Below, in pieces: positions 20,683 through 30,844 of a stretch of 64,000 bases of DNA. Positions within the stretch are counted from its first letter, which is position 1, and every line of letters starts with the position of its first letter. The DNA is from Sporothrix humicola (Eukaryota; Ascomycota; Sordariomycetes; Ophiostomatales; Ophiostomataceae), in assembly GCA_021396245.1 (NCBI GenBank), contig WNYE01000135.1, positions 1 to 64,000 of the forward strand, in the 5' to 3' direction. The notes under the pieces were generated by a model. That model made no database searches. It saw only the letters and a program-made list of their open reading frames with translations, and was not told where the DNA came from. The translations under genes and the position numbers were made by a program.

Positions 20683-23600
20683 ATGAGGGAGTCGCGTGCA
20701 ATCTGCCTGCTCTGCCGAGCGCGGCAGTCCGTCCAATTGGCGGCGCGCCGAGGAGCAGGTTTCGAAATCAGAAATCGAGGACGATGGCACACGACAGCAG
20801 CGGCTACTGGTTCAACGAGCTCAACCGGCACCTCAACGAGCGGCAACGAAGCTAGCGATGGTACGCAAAGCCACAGACCGGCCAGCGAGGACAATGGTGG
20901 CCTTTCGGGAACACGCAGACGACAGCAAGGATCGGCACTTTCTTCAACATCGACACACCGTTCGCCACGATCGAGAGTGATTAAACACCGGCCGACTGAA
21001 GATGCGGCTCTGGCCCTCTTCCGAGACATTGTCGAGAACCAAAAGTCGCATGAAGGAGGCCAGCTGAAGGGGAGGCCAAAAGAAAAACATGGAAAACAGG
21101 TGCACGACGAAGAGGACGGCGGCCTGAACGAACTGGCACAACAGCTCGACGAAGCACATCTTGAAGAGCTCCAACGAGAGCACCACGACCACCAGGAGCA
21201 GCCGAGCGTTGGACGGGACGCAACAGCAAGTGTCGAGCTGTACAACCAGCTGGTCAAGCTAACACAGCTCCGGACACAGCCAGAAACGACAACTGCCACA
21301 CTGTTCCACCATTTCGAGACGAACATGTACCCTCTCATGACGGACGCAACCCGCGAGCTGCCCACAATCTTCCGCCAGACGGCACACCAGCTTATCCGCG
21401 AGGTGTCAAAGGCAAAGGTGGAAAATATCTACGCCGATGACCTGCCGAGCGTGGCCCAGATCACACAAATTCGCCGGCAATTCGATCTGCTCAATATGCC
21501 TGAGCCGTGGACGCCACTCATTATGGGACTGGCCACCGAGATTGTTCAACCTGCCAATCCGTCGAATGCCGACAAAATAACAGCCCTGGTGGAAGACCTC
21601 GTCGAGGCCTGGCGCATGTTTACTTTGCCCGATATTGTCGTTGCGGACAAGGAGACGCTCGAGGGCACGCCGGCCACCGAGTTTCGGGTTCCTATGCCCG
21701 ATGCGGCCCGCGTGAACAGGTACGCAAGACGGGGGAGCATCCAGCTGGGCCTCTCGTTGCTGTTCCCTCGTTATGCGCCCGCCCAGCTGCGGAAATTGGC
21801 GCCGGCCGTTCTAGCCAGCTATGCGATCCTCGCCGATCCGGCCATTCGCACACCCGAGATTGACGAAAAGGCGCACGAGCTTACCGAGGCCGTTAAAAAC
21901 ATCCTGGCGTCCATCGTCATCAAGCGCCGCGTCGTTGCTGACATGTACGAAAGCCACCCAGTCCTGGGCACCTACGTCCTTGGCCGGTGGCCACTCGTGG
22001 GCGGATCGACTGGCGGCGAGCAACAGACCCAGAACCAGCGGGCGCCCATTGCCAAGAGCTCCCGAGATGGACGGCGGGCGACGCTCGAAAGCATCCATAA
22101 GCAGCTGGACCAGGCCCTTCGCGTGCGCAATATCCAGGCATGCGAGGCCGCTTGGGACCGCTTCTGGTCGGCCGTTTCTCTGCCAGATGTCGAGGGCCCT
22201 GAGCGGCTTCGTGGCAGTGGCGACACCCTGGACTACTTTATCATGGCCTTTACTACGCTGCGCATGTCTGACCGCGCCATTGCCGTTTGGAACCTCATGT
22301 CGATGGCCGGCATCAAGCCCACGCTGCGCACATGGACCGCCTTCATTGACGGCTTCAAGCGGTCCAACAACCCGGCCGGTATTCACAATATCTGGGAGCG
22401 GCTGATTGCTTCGGGAATTCAGGTCGACACGGCTGTCTGGACAGCGCGTATTTCAGGTCTGATCCAGTCAGGCGCGGCCGAAGAAGGAATCCAGGCGCTC
22501 GAGGAGATGCAGCGGCTATGGCTAGAGTCTGAGCGAGAGGGAAAGCTCGCTGCTGAAGTTGCTGCCGCATCAGGTTCCAGCTCGACCCCAGCCACCAACA
22601 AAAAGGAAGTCCAGCGACCCAAGGCGGTCAAACCGACCATTGAGCCCGTCAATGCAGCCATTGCCGGTATGCTGCGGCGTGGCGACTTGGTGGCCGCAAA
22701 GAGAGTCTTGGGCTGGGCTGGCCGCCACGGCATCGAGCCGGACGTCATCACATTTAACACCATCCTGCGGCCGCTAGTCCGCGACGGCGCCGTCGAGGAG
22801 GTGGCCGGTTTGCTAGAAATGATGCGCCAGCGCAACATCCGCCCTGACGAGGCCACCATTACGATTCTGCTCGACGACACGATTGGCGGCGGGGCCATGG
22901 CTGGCCGCAGTCCCAGCGAACAGGCCGAAATCGTGAAGCAGGTGCTTGCCGACGTTGAAGCTGCCGGCCTTGATGCAAACCAGCAAAACTACGCCAAGAT
23001 CATCTACTTGCTGCTGCGGAACGAAGAACGAGCCCGCAACAATGCTGTCGGCCGTACTGACCGGACGGACCACGCAGAAGCGGCCGTCGCCGTCGTCTTC
23101 CAGCGCATGCGCCAGCGTGGCATTCCCATGTCGTCTCACATCTACACGATCCTCGCCGAGCACTACTTTATGCGCAACCCGCCGGACCTCGAAGCCGTCC
23201 GCTATCTGATTGAGAACGGCCAGCCGGGCGGTCTTTCCCTCTACGAAGCTAAAACCGCCAGCGAGAGTGAGGCAACAGAAGACGGGGCTACCACAACTTC
23301 GACTGCTTCAGCTGATGCCACTGATTCCACTGATGCCTCTGTTGAGTCTGGCTCGCAAGACTCTGCGGCACGTGCTTCGCGGCCTGCTCCTACGTTTGAC
23401 CGCGTATTCTGGGAACGCATTGTGCGCGGCTTCTCCCAAGTCGGCGACACCGCCAGCGCTCAAAAGTACTTTGCCCACATTGCCGACTCGGTGTCCGTGA
23501 CATCTTCGACGCTGGAAGATCTTCTGCGTGCACTGATCCGCAACAAGGAGTGGGAGGCGGCAGCACAGCTCGTGGCCAAGGTTCAGGCGCAAAAGATGCC

Positions 23601-23706
23601 CCAGGTGCAGACTATGGGCGGCAAGGCAACGCGGCTGACAGAGACACGTCAGTTCCGGCACCGCTTCTGGCATCTGGCTGCCGAATATGGCCTCTTGCAT
23701 GATTAG
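20683..23706 (+). CDS. Mitochondrial pentatricopeptide-repeat (PPR) protein
   Basis: A single exon encodes 1007 residues from the ATG at 20683. I chose this start because it begins a strong mitochondrial targeting sequence: MRESRAICLLCRARQSVQLA is basic with no run of acidic residues, followed by Arg-rich and Ser/Thr-rich sequence. Residues ~80-200 are disordered and charged. The C-terminal half (~residues 515-880) holds tandem helical PPR units, for example YFIMAFTTLRMSDRAIAVWN, a unit containing GIKPTLRTWTAFIDGF, one containing GIEPDVITFNTILRPLV, and one containing NIRPDEATITILLDD. PPR proteins bind organellar RNA to promote its stability, processing or translation; ascomycete examples act on cox1 and other mitochondrial mRNAs. 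The exact target cannot be deduced here. It converges on the MTW1 gene. Confidence 0.88.
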   Translation: MRESRAICLLCRARQSVQLAARRGAGFEIRNRGRWHTTAAATGSTSSTGTSTSGNEASDGTQSHRPASEDNGGLSGTRRRQQGSALSSTSTHRSPRSRVIKHRPTEDAALALFRDIVENQKSHEGGQLKGRPKEKHGKQVHDEEDGGLNELAQQLDEAHLEELQREHHDHQEQPSVGRDATASVELYNQLVKLTQLRTQPETTTATLFHHFETNMYPLMTDATRELPTIFRQTAHQLIREVSKAKVENIYADDLPSVAQITQIRRQFDLLNMPEPWTPLIMGLATEIVQPANPSNADKITALVEDLVEAWRMFTLPDIVVADKETLEGTPATEFRVPMPDAARVNRYARRGSIQLGLSLLFPRYAPAQLRKLAPAVLASYAILADPAIRTPEIDEKAHELTEAVKNILASIVIKRRVVADMYESHPVLGTYVLGRWPLVGGSTGGEQQTQNQRAPIAKSSRDGRRATLESIHKQLDQALRVRNIQACEAAWDRFWSAVSLPDVEGPERLRGSGDTLDYFIMAFTTLRMSDRAIAVWNLMSMAGIKPTLRTWTAFIDGFKRSNNPAGIHNIWERLIASGIQVDTAVWTARISGLIQSGAAEEGIQALEEMQRLWLESEREGKLAAEVAAASGSSSTPATNKKEVQRPKAVKPTIEPVNAAIAGMLRRGDLVAAKRVLGWAGRHGIEPDVITFNTILRPLVRDGAVEEVAGLLEMMRQRNIRPDEATITILLDDTIGGGAMAGRSPSEQAEIVKQVLADVEAAGLDANQQNYAKIIYLLLRNEERARNNAVGRTDRTDHAEAAVAVVFQRMRQRGIPMSSHIYTILAEHYFMRNPPDLEAVRYLIENGQPGGLSLYEAKTASESEATEDGATTTSTASADATDSTDASVESGSQDSAARASRPAPTFDRVFWERIVRGFSQVGDTASAQKYFAHIADSVSVTSSTLEDLLRALIRNKEWEAAAQLVAKVQAQKMPQVQTMGGKATRLTETRQFRHRFWHLAAEYGLLHD

Positions 23707-24008
23707 GGGGTATTGGAAGGAAATGATCATGCCATGAAAGAGTGCTGCCTCACTGTATATACACCATATTCTGCATATTCATATAGAACATACAAACGGC
23801 TGCCTCGGCCTGTACAATACTAGAAACGAAAGTAAATGAAATAATAGAAAAATCCCAACCTATTCAAATGCCCACCATGACGCCGTTTCAAACCAAAATG
23901 CAAACCCATGCCGAAGCCCATCCAAGTACATATCCCATAACGATTCATACACATTATCCAAGCAAAAAAAACTCCGGTTCAACTCTTCAGCTCATATCCT
24001 CCACCGCG
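23707..24008. other. 3' intergenic region between convergent PPR and MTW1 genes
   Basis: 302 nt, A/T-rich, likely both 3' UTRs. No gene is seen. Confidence 0.6.
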
Positions 24009-25159
24009 TCATGACTCATCCATCGTTTCATCCTGCGTGGTGTCCTCCGGTGCCCCTTTGCTGCCGTGGTTCTCCCTTAATATGTTGAGGATGTTTGTCA
24101 ATGCCTCGGGCTCGACCGTCATGTTGCTGCCGCCATCGTTGTTCTGTGAGGCACTGCCAGCCTCGCCGCGCATCTCGCCGTTCCGGCCAAGATTGAGACC
24201 GCGCACCCGCTCGAGGTGTTTCCGTGTCGATCTTTCAATGTACTCGAGCCGCTCGCGCCGCCAGGACTTGCTGTCGCCTGCCCGCTCGCCGTTCCCACCA
24301 CCAGACTCCTCCTCTTCGTCGTCCAGAGCCACTGCTGCCGCCAGCCCTGGTGCCTTTTGCCGCAATTCGCTCGAAAGCTGGCGCAAGGCTGGAAGTTGTG
24401 ATAGTGCAAAAGCCGTAGTCGTTGTAAGGGGCTGTGCGGCGTCGCTTTCGGTCAACGGGCCGCGGTCGAGCAAAAAGGCGAGGGAAGCAGCTGACGATGC
24501 AGAATCGGGTGCTGCCAATGTTCGTAACCGCGCCAGCATTGCCTCGTTGCGCTGTGCCTCGACATCCAGCAAATGACCCAGCTTGAGTGACGCCTGCAGT
24601 CGGCGGTGAAGATGTGCAATCGACGCGTCGTCTTCGGCCTCGCCCTCGTCTGCCGTTGCCCCCTTTCCGGTCTTCGCCGCCTCCGCCGCCTCAAAGTCCA
24701 GCCCTTCGTAGTGTGCCAGCCGCATCCAGTCGCGGTCCTCGGGCCTCACGCACAGAATGTTGCGCATCGCGTAAATCTCAAACTTGTCGAAATTGCGGTC
24801 AATCGACGCGCACAGCAGCGTCTCCAGCTGGTGTGTGCCGTTCTCGACTTCATGGCGGTGGGCTTCGTCGGCGGCCGCCTCGAGCGCGTCCTGCGACAGC
24901 TTCTCCTCGCCGCGTCCTCGTTGGAACGAAGCTGGTTTGAAGCCGAGGCTTGCGGGTGGTTGGCGGAGCAGGGCCTGTTCGACGCTGTTCAGGGCGCGTT
25001 CGGCGAGGATATTGACACTGTTGATGATGTCGTCGAGCAGGCTCTGCAGATGTCAGCATGAGTGGCAGAAAGTCTTTGAGAAATTTCAAAACTTACGACT
25101 GGCGGATAGCCAAAATGCTCGGTGAGCAGCTCGGTGTCTGCAGTGGCTGACGAGGCCAT
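24009..25159 (-). CDS. MTW1: Kinetochore MIND/Mis12 complex subunit Mtw1 (Mis12)
   Basis: Two exons, 25159-25097 and 25043-24009, separated by a 53-nt intron (GTAAGT donor, GCTGAC branch site, CAG acceptor), encode 365 residues. The start TELLTEHFGYPPV followed by SLLDDIINSVNILAERAL is the conserved Mis12 N-terminal block, split exactly by the intron. The middle (~residues 85-210) is alpha-helical and coiled-coil-prone. The C-terminal half includes a second helical stretch (YIERSTRKHLERVRGL) and an acidic disordered tail. Mtw1/Mis12 is part of the MIND complex that links the inner centromere (CENP-C) to the Ndc80 complex. No obvious defect is seen; the tail is somewhat longer than in yeast. 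Confidence 0.92.
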
Positions 25160-25799
25160 GATTGTCGTGTGTGTGTGTTTTCCGGCAAGAACAGTCGTTC
25201 AATATTGCCAATTCATCCGCGTTCGTTGTTGTGGACGTCGTCGTGGCCGTTGTTGGTGGTTGACGTTGACGCTCTGTCTCGTGCAAAACTCCGTACTGTG
25301 TATTGACTCTGTGATCGTTCGCTGTAACGCGACGCGTCGTTGGCGCATTGTAGAGAGGGGAACCTGCCACTGCCAAAATTGTAGCGGGGGGTTTTGCGCT
25401 AGCCTGCCGCTGTCAATCGCTCGTCCCCTGTCCGCCCAAGATTAGTCATCCTTTCAGTAGTTCCGAATTGGGCGCATTTCTGGTGCCTACGTCACTGCCG
25501 TCCGCAAAGCGCAAAGCCACACGCAAGACTCAGCCTGGCTCTTTCCTCTTTCTTCTTCCTTGTTCAAGGAAAATGAACAAGAAAGATCCGGCACTAACAT
25601 TGTAATCACGACAGCCTCAGTTGGGCTTAGGCGGCCAAATTACGGAAATCGAAAAAGCGAACAAAAAGAGAGCTTTTCGCCTGTCTCTCCCACCCACATC
25701 CCACTTCTCTTTCAATCTCAATTTCCACTCAGTCTCACATCGTCGCATCGGCACAGGCGCAGCACACATTGCGCACAGTAATCTCACAACTAGCCCACC
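25160..25799. promoter_or_regulatory. Shared divergent promoter region (MTW1 / proline-rich protein)
   Basis: 640 nt between divergent starts. Contains an ACTCCGTA near-copy of the dispersed motif (25288-25295) and a C/T-rich leader next to 25800. No gene. Confidence 0.5.
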
Positions 25800-27126
25800 A
25801 TGTCGGGATTTTCCAATCTTATGAAAAACGGCTGGCATCCAGATAAAAACGACGGTTTCAAAAAACAAGTAGTGAGTCTAGCCAGCCAATGCGTTGATCT
25901 GGCGTTCCATTTCCATTGAGCAGCATCGACTAACAGGGCAGACCGGCATCTGGAAGAAGGACGACAGCGCATACGAGGCGCGCGCCAGCCACACCTCGCG
26001 GCCATTGTCGAGTCTCCGCGATCCGGCGTCTTTTGGACCTCCTCCACGACACGTCGCCCTTGGAGGCGAGCCCAGCGCCGGCGGGAGCAGTACTGCCGTC
26101 AGCACATACTCAGGCTCGCACGCGGGCTCTCACACCACCACCTCTAGCCACGCGCCACTAACGTCAGCCCGGCCGTCTCTCCCGTCTCGGTCACGAGCCA
26201 CATCCTCAGCAGCCGAAGAAGAAGAGGAGCCGCGGGAACCGCAGCCTTATCGGATGGACACCACCGGCCTCAACACCTCACACCTGCCGCCGCCGCCCAC
26301 GCGCAGAGACGGCACCGGCGTCAGCCGCAGTCCTGTTCCTCCTCCATCAGGCCCCACAAAGCGCCCGACAGCTATCCCGCCTGGCCTTCCTCCCCGCCTC
26401 CCTCCCCGGTCCACTCCTTCGCCGAATCCGCCCGCAGGTGCAAGTACAAGCACGGCCAGTGCACACCCGCCTCCACCGCCACGGCCAGCAGCAAATGCAC
26501 GAGTATCCCCGGCTACCACTGGAAATGCTGGGCATGCTGGAAATACTGCAGGCGAATCATATATAAACCAGGATGCGGTAAACCGGCTTGGCCGTGCTGG
26601 CATATCTGTTCCCGGCCTTGGCATTGGTGGGGGGTCGGCTGGTGGCGGTGCTGCACATGGCGGACAAGCCCAGCAGCCGACAGCCTTGGCGGCAATCAAC
26701 TCCCTGGCCGCTGCATCGTCCGCCTCGGTACAAGAGTCACAGCAAACAGTCAACCATGCACCACCAGCCTCACAATTCGGTGAATTGCAGGCGCGGTTTG
26801 CCAAGATGGGATCAGGCGGCAGTGGTGTTGGTGGAGCCGGTGCAAACCGCACACCATCTCGGTCGCCAGCTCGGCTTCCGGTCGAAAGCATCAATCGCTC
26901 GTCTGCTGCCGTATCCGGCTCATCAACACCTTCTCTGTCGGCTGGAGCGGCGGCAAATATAGCTGCGGGCAAAAAGAAGCCTCCGCCGCCGCCGCCAGCA
27001 AAGAAACCAGGGCTGGCTGCCGCAGCAGCAAAGGCACATACCACAGGAATGGATCACAGACCCAACGACGAAGACGATGATGGGCCGCCTCCTATTCCAA
27101 TGGCAACACGTCCGCAGGGATGGTAA
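25800..27126 (+). CDS. Proline-rich protein of unknown function (possible SH3-domain ligand)
   Basis: Exon 1 (25800-25871) and exon 2 (25942-27126) give 418 residues. The donor GTGAGT follows codon 24, and the branch site CGACTAAC sits so close to the first AG (25936) that the next AG (25941) is the likely acceptor, which also keeps the frame. The N-terminus MSGFSNLMKNGWHPDKNDGF, then TGIWKKDD, resembles a short conserved block of fungal cortical and scaffold proteins. The remainder is disordered and has many polyproline runs, e.g. PPPPTRRD, PPGLPPRLPPRS, and near the C-terminus KKKPPPPPPAKKPG, followed by an acidic patch and GPPPIPMATRPQGW. Proline runs flanked by Lys/Arg are classical SH3 ligands, suggesting a role in cortical actin or endocytosis (inference). 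An Aim3/Bbc1-like identity is possible but unproven. Confidence 0.75.
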
Positions 27127-27525
27127 AGGGCGTTGTGTAGAGGAACCTGACTTCATACCACTAGGTATCTTTACATTGTATTTACATTGTATTTTATATT
27201 GCGTCTTTGTAGCATTCGGGGTAGTAGTTCACACTTCACAATGCACGGAGCATGGAGCATGGAGCGTCACAGGTAGTGTCCGGAAGTAAAGGAGCATTAA
27301 ATTGCCAAGTTAAATTGCCGACTTTTGCTTCGTTTTCAAGGTAGAGGGACAGGTATATAATCCGCACGGACTGGACAGGCCCGTCGTTGCAGCTGCGATA
27401 TATCGAGAGTTCAATCCAGGTGATTAAAATCACCGCCCAACTCTCACATCCTAGCCATGCCAACTAGCACACGCCCCAGCCCGGAGCCTCGTTCCGACAG
27501 ATGCATGAAGAAGAACAAACAGGAT
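27127..27525. other. 3' intergenic region between convergent genes
   Basis: 399 nt between convergent stop codons; holds the 3' UTRs. No gene is seen. Confidence 0.6.
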
Positions 27526-28425
27526 TTACACCTTGATCGACTTCAGGCCGTGCTGCCAGACAGTGATGTAAGGCGTGGTGCCGTCCTCACGGTAGTTGAG
27601 GAGAACAACGCTATAAGACGTTAGTATGGAAGGAAGGTGAAAGAGGATGAAAACGACAAAGCAGCACAAAATCAAAACTCGACAATAGGTGTAGGGAGAA
27701 ACGTACATGCCGTCGGGGTTCATCGACTCGCCGGTGTAGAACTCAAAGTCCTTGAAGTTGGGCAGGAGGGTCTCCTTGACGAACTTCTGGGCGCCAGCCT
27801 CAAAGGCCTTGATTTCCTGCTCGGGCTTCTTCAGCTCTTCGTCCATATATTTCCTGACGGCCTTGAGGTAGCCCTTCAGGTACGCCACGTAGCCCTTCTT
27901 GTCGAACGAAGTCTGCTGCAGGCGGAAAGAGTGGATGATGTTGTTGACGCGGACGGCCTCGTCCTCAACACCCTCCTCGGCCTCCTCGGCGGAAGCGTTG
28001 GCACCGGTGTCTGGGGAGAAGATGTTAGAGAACAGGGACCAGAAAAGAGACAGGGAGCAGCCCCATTGTTTCATCGGGGAGGCACCAGCTACATACCGAC
28101 CTGGACGGCATCCTCAGTGATCATGGCGCAGTCGGCCTCGAAAACAATGCCGCCAACATCCTTGAGGTCGTACGAGTCCGAGATGATCTCGTCGCCGGTG
28201 ATAATATCCTGGAGAAGGGAGAGGACATGTTAGCGAGGTTGCAATGACGGTTGGGTGTCGACATGGCAGAAAAGTCAACAAAGGCAGTGATAAGTGATTC
28301 TGCCCCCAAAGGGAGAATCGCCGGATTTGCCAAATCAACAAATCGCCAGATCGCTTATGTCCCGCCAAAAGGAGAGCAGGAAGCGGGGAAAGGCGTCAGA
28401 TCGTCCTTACCTGGTAAATAAGCAT
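27526..28425 (-). CDS. TMA19: Translationally controlled tumour protein homologue (TCTP / Tma19)
   Basis: Four exons on the minus strand, 28425-28411 (only 15 nt, MLIYQ), 28208-28097, 28010-27707 and 27610-27526, encode 171 residues, the normal TCTP length. Donors are GTAAGG, GTATGT and GTACGT. Signatures are DIITGDEIISDSYDLKDV at the N-terminus, NNIIHSFRLQQTSFDKKGYVAYLKGYLKAV in the helical hairpin, FYTGESMNPDG and LNYREDGTTPYITVWQHGLK near the C-terminus. TCTP is an abundant cytosolic protein; yeast Tma19 associates with ribosomes and responds to oxidative stress and heat. The family's MNPDG-M/V junction is interrupted by intron 3, and the residue there is Ile. Upstream lies a large foldback element. 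Confidence 0.96.
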
Positions 28426-30844
28426 CTTGACGGATGTGTGTGAGGATGGATGTGTGGTTGTTGGAGTGCAGGTATCGAGAGTGGTCTTCTGAGGATCGAA
28501 AGGGGGAAAGAAAAAAAATGGTCGGCTAACGAATATATTGGTTTTTTTTTCTCTCCTCCTCTCTTCCTCTCCTCATCTCTTGAAAAAAAGAGAGGGGCAA
28601 AAAAAATAAAGAAAAAAAATATCCAAACTACATTTTTGGCGGGGTAAGTCCCTCTGCATAGTAAATATATGCAAGAGGTACTTTTCATGAGCTATCAAAC
28701 CGGTCTACGGAGTACATGCTTTCTGTAAGATACGGCATACATTCAACAGATATTACGCGCCTCCAGGACCAAAAAATACTTGAGACTCCTACACCAAAAG
28801 GCCCCACCAAATTTAGGTGGCAGAGAGTCTCAAGTATTATTTGGTGCTGGAGCGCGTGTCCTGTGTTCTCTTTTTTACGTTTCTGTTTTGGCTGCATTCG
28901 CTGTTTCTCTCCTAAATTGATACCAAATTGGTCGCCCGGGCGCCTCGACACAGTGGCCGTCACGATAGACCGGCACAATATATTTTTTTCCCATAGTATA
29001 CTACACAACCTCACACGTGAAACGAAGCCGTAAAAATAAACATAGGTAAAAGTCGTGTCAAAATAACGGCCAAAATAAAATCGAACAAACAGACAATAGA
29101 CCTAGATCGTAATTATGAAAGAATTTCAAATTCAATCCCATCGGGTCCCAGCGTTCTGTCTCAATAGCGCAACAACAGAGATCAGACTGAATTAGCAAGA
29201 GCCACTATTTCCGCGATGCCCCAGTAATTGCCGCACAGTGCCCAGACAGTCCTTCCGTCTGGTCTCTCCCTCTCGTCGCAAGTGGGTTGGTCCTCTAGAG
29301 TGGCCTTCTCTTGCTGTGAACAACCAGAGAGGGCACTAACCTGATAGCGGGCTTAGTGGCCTCGACTCTGGATCCAGACAGCCAATCACAGCCGCCCATT
29401 CACTCAGGGACTGTAAACGTGGACTGCGGCCTGAGGCAGATACACATCCTGCCGTGAAGGATCACATGTGTTCACGTGATATGTCATCCATAGGTCGGTC
29501 TCCTAAAGCCGATACTAAAATCGACCTACGCGCTCCCTCCGAGGCTGCAGGGATTTGGAATAGGAGGCTGACCCTGGTGTCAGACGCGTCAACGGATATG
29601 CGTCGCGAATGTAAAAGAGCAGAGCAGCAAGACAGGAGACGGAGGGATCGCAATCACAGCAATCACAGGCAACACTCGTTCCAATGGCCTGAGAACACCA
29701 CAATGAACACCGAAAGGAATGGTGGCTTTGCTTTTGCAGCAGACAAATGGGCCGACGTGGCGCGTTGAGAAGACACAGCGGACCGGTCACCTCCGTAATC
29801 AGATGCGAGGAACGTATGCGCTTCTCACGCCCTCTCCAGAAACCGCAAAAAACTGGTGTCGGGGAACAGGGGCAAATCCATGAGGAACAGGAGACTTTTT
29901 GGCCTTTTTTTCACTAAATTTTCCTTGCTATATTTTCGCTGTCACAGGGGTCCTTCCCTCTCCTCTGGTAGCAAAAAAAAAAAAAAAAAACATGAGCTGG
30001 TGCTCGGGATCCGCGGAGCGGCCACGGGTGAAGCGAAATTGCCCCCTAAAAGGCCCAGCCGGCAGGTGCTGCTCCACCCCCAAAAGCCGCCAAAAACCCG
30101 CCAGAATTCGCCTGGAAACGGCCACAACGGCCAGGGCTACAGAACCCAACTTGGTTCCTACCCGACACCATCGTCTTACTTTTTGTCTTTAGGCCCTTCC
30201 ATTTCCGCGCCCTGCCATTCCCGCTCATTTTGCCATTGGAATTTTTAACCTTCTTTTTTCTTCCCTCACTTCCTTCCCATTCAACTCTTTTGCATCTCTT
30301 GCCTCATCTGCTTCACTTTGTTTCCTCTTGCTTCTTCTGTCTTTTCCAATTCCTCGACATCTCGATCCCCACGTCACTCCTTTTCGCATCTGCCTCTGTG
30401 TGCAATCTCGGTCGACCGTCACCGGTCGTCTCTCGCACCCACCCACCCTCGCCACTCACGAGCCCAGAGTCGCACGACGAATCTTTAATTCCTTTAATTA
30501 ACGGCCGACGCCCGCTCCACTGCCGAACGAGCCTCGTCTTCTTTCGTCTTTCCCCTGTCGTGCCTTTTCCTTCTTTTATCTAGTCATCTTCTCTCTCCTG
30601 CTTGTTTCCTCTATCACATTGACGCTCTTGCTTTCTTTCTTTTTTGTTGCTTTTCGATATACACACAAACTACTGTTGGCTGTACTTTATTTTGGTTGCA
30701 GCCTCCCTCGACTCGATCTCGACTTTCGACGCGTCTCTCCTTTTTTTCCGTCCCAACGTCGCCCCCTATTTTCGAGCCGTTCCGACGACACTCGTCTTCT
30801 TGACACACAGACTTTGCAACCTCTCTTCCCCTCTCTTCAACCGC
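28426..30844. other. Divergent intergenic region between TCTP and SUR2
   Basis: About 2.4 kb without a supported gene. Contains the 103-nt foldback (separate entry), one TACGGAGTA motif (28706-28714), and near SUR2 a ~600-nt pyrimidine-rich stretch that reads as an uninterrupted frame but looks like a 5' leader. Confidence 0.55.
28755..28857. repeat. 103-nt foldback element (~34-bp imperfect inverted repeat with nested hairpin)
   Basis: The left arm, 28755-28788 (ACGCGC...TGAGACTC), pairs with the right arm, 28825-28857 (GAGTCTCA...GCGCGT), with an exact 14-bp core (AATACTTGAGACTC with GAGTCTCAAGTATT), and only a few mismatches and one 1-nt bulge outside it. The spacer holds a second small stem, CCACC/GGTGG, around AAATTTA. 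No target-site duplication is evident. It could be a MITE-like foldback relic or a transcribed RNA hairpin. Confidence 0.7.

Noticed and set aside
30644..30844. 67-codon N-terminal extension of SUR2
   Set aside because: C/T-rich leader; conserved Sur2 sequence starts at or after 30845.
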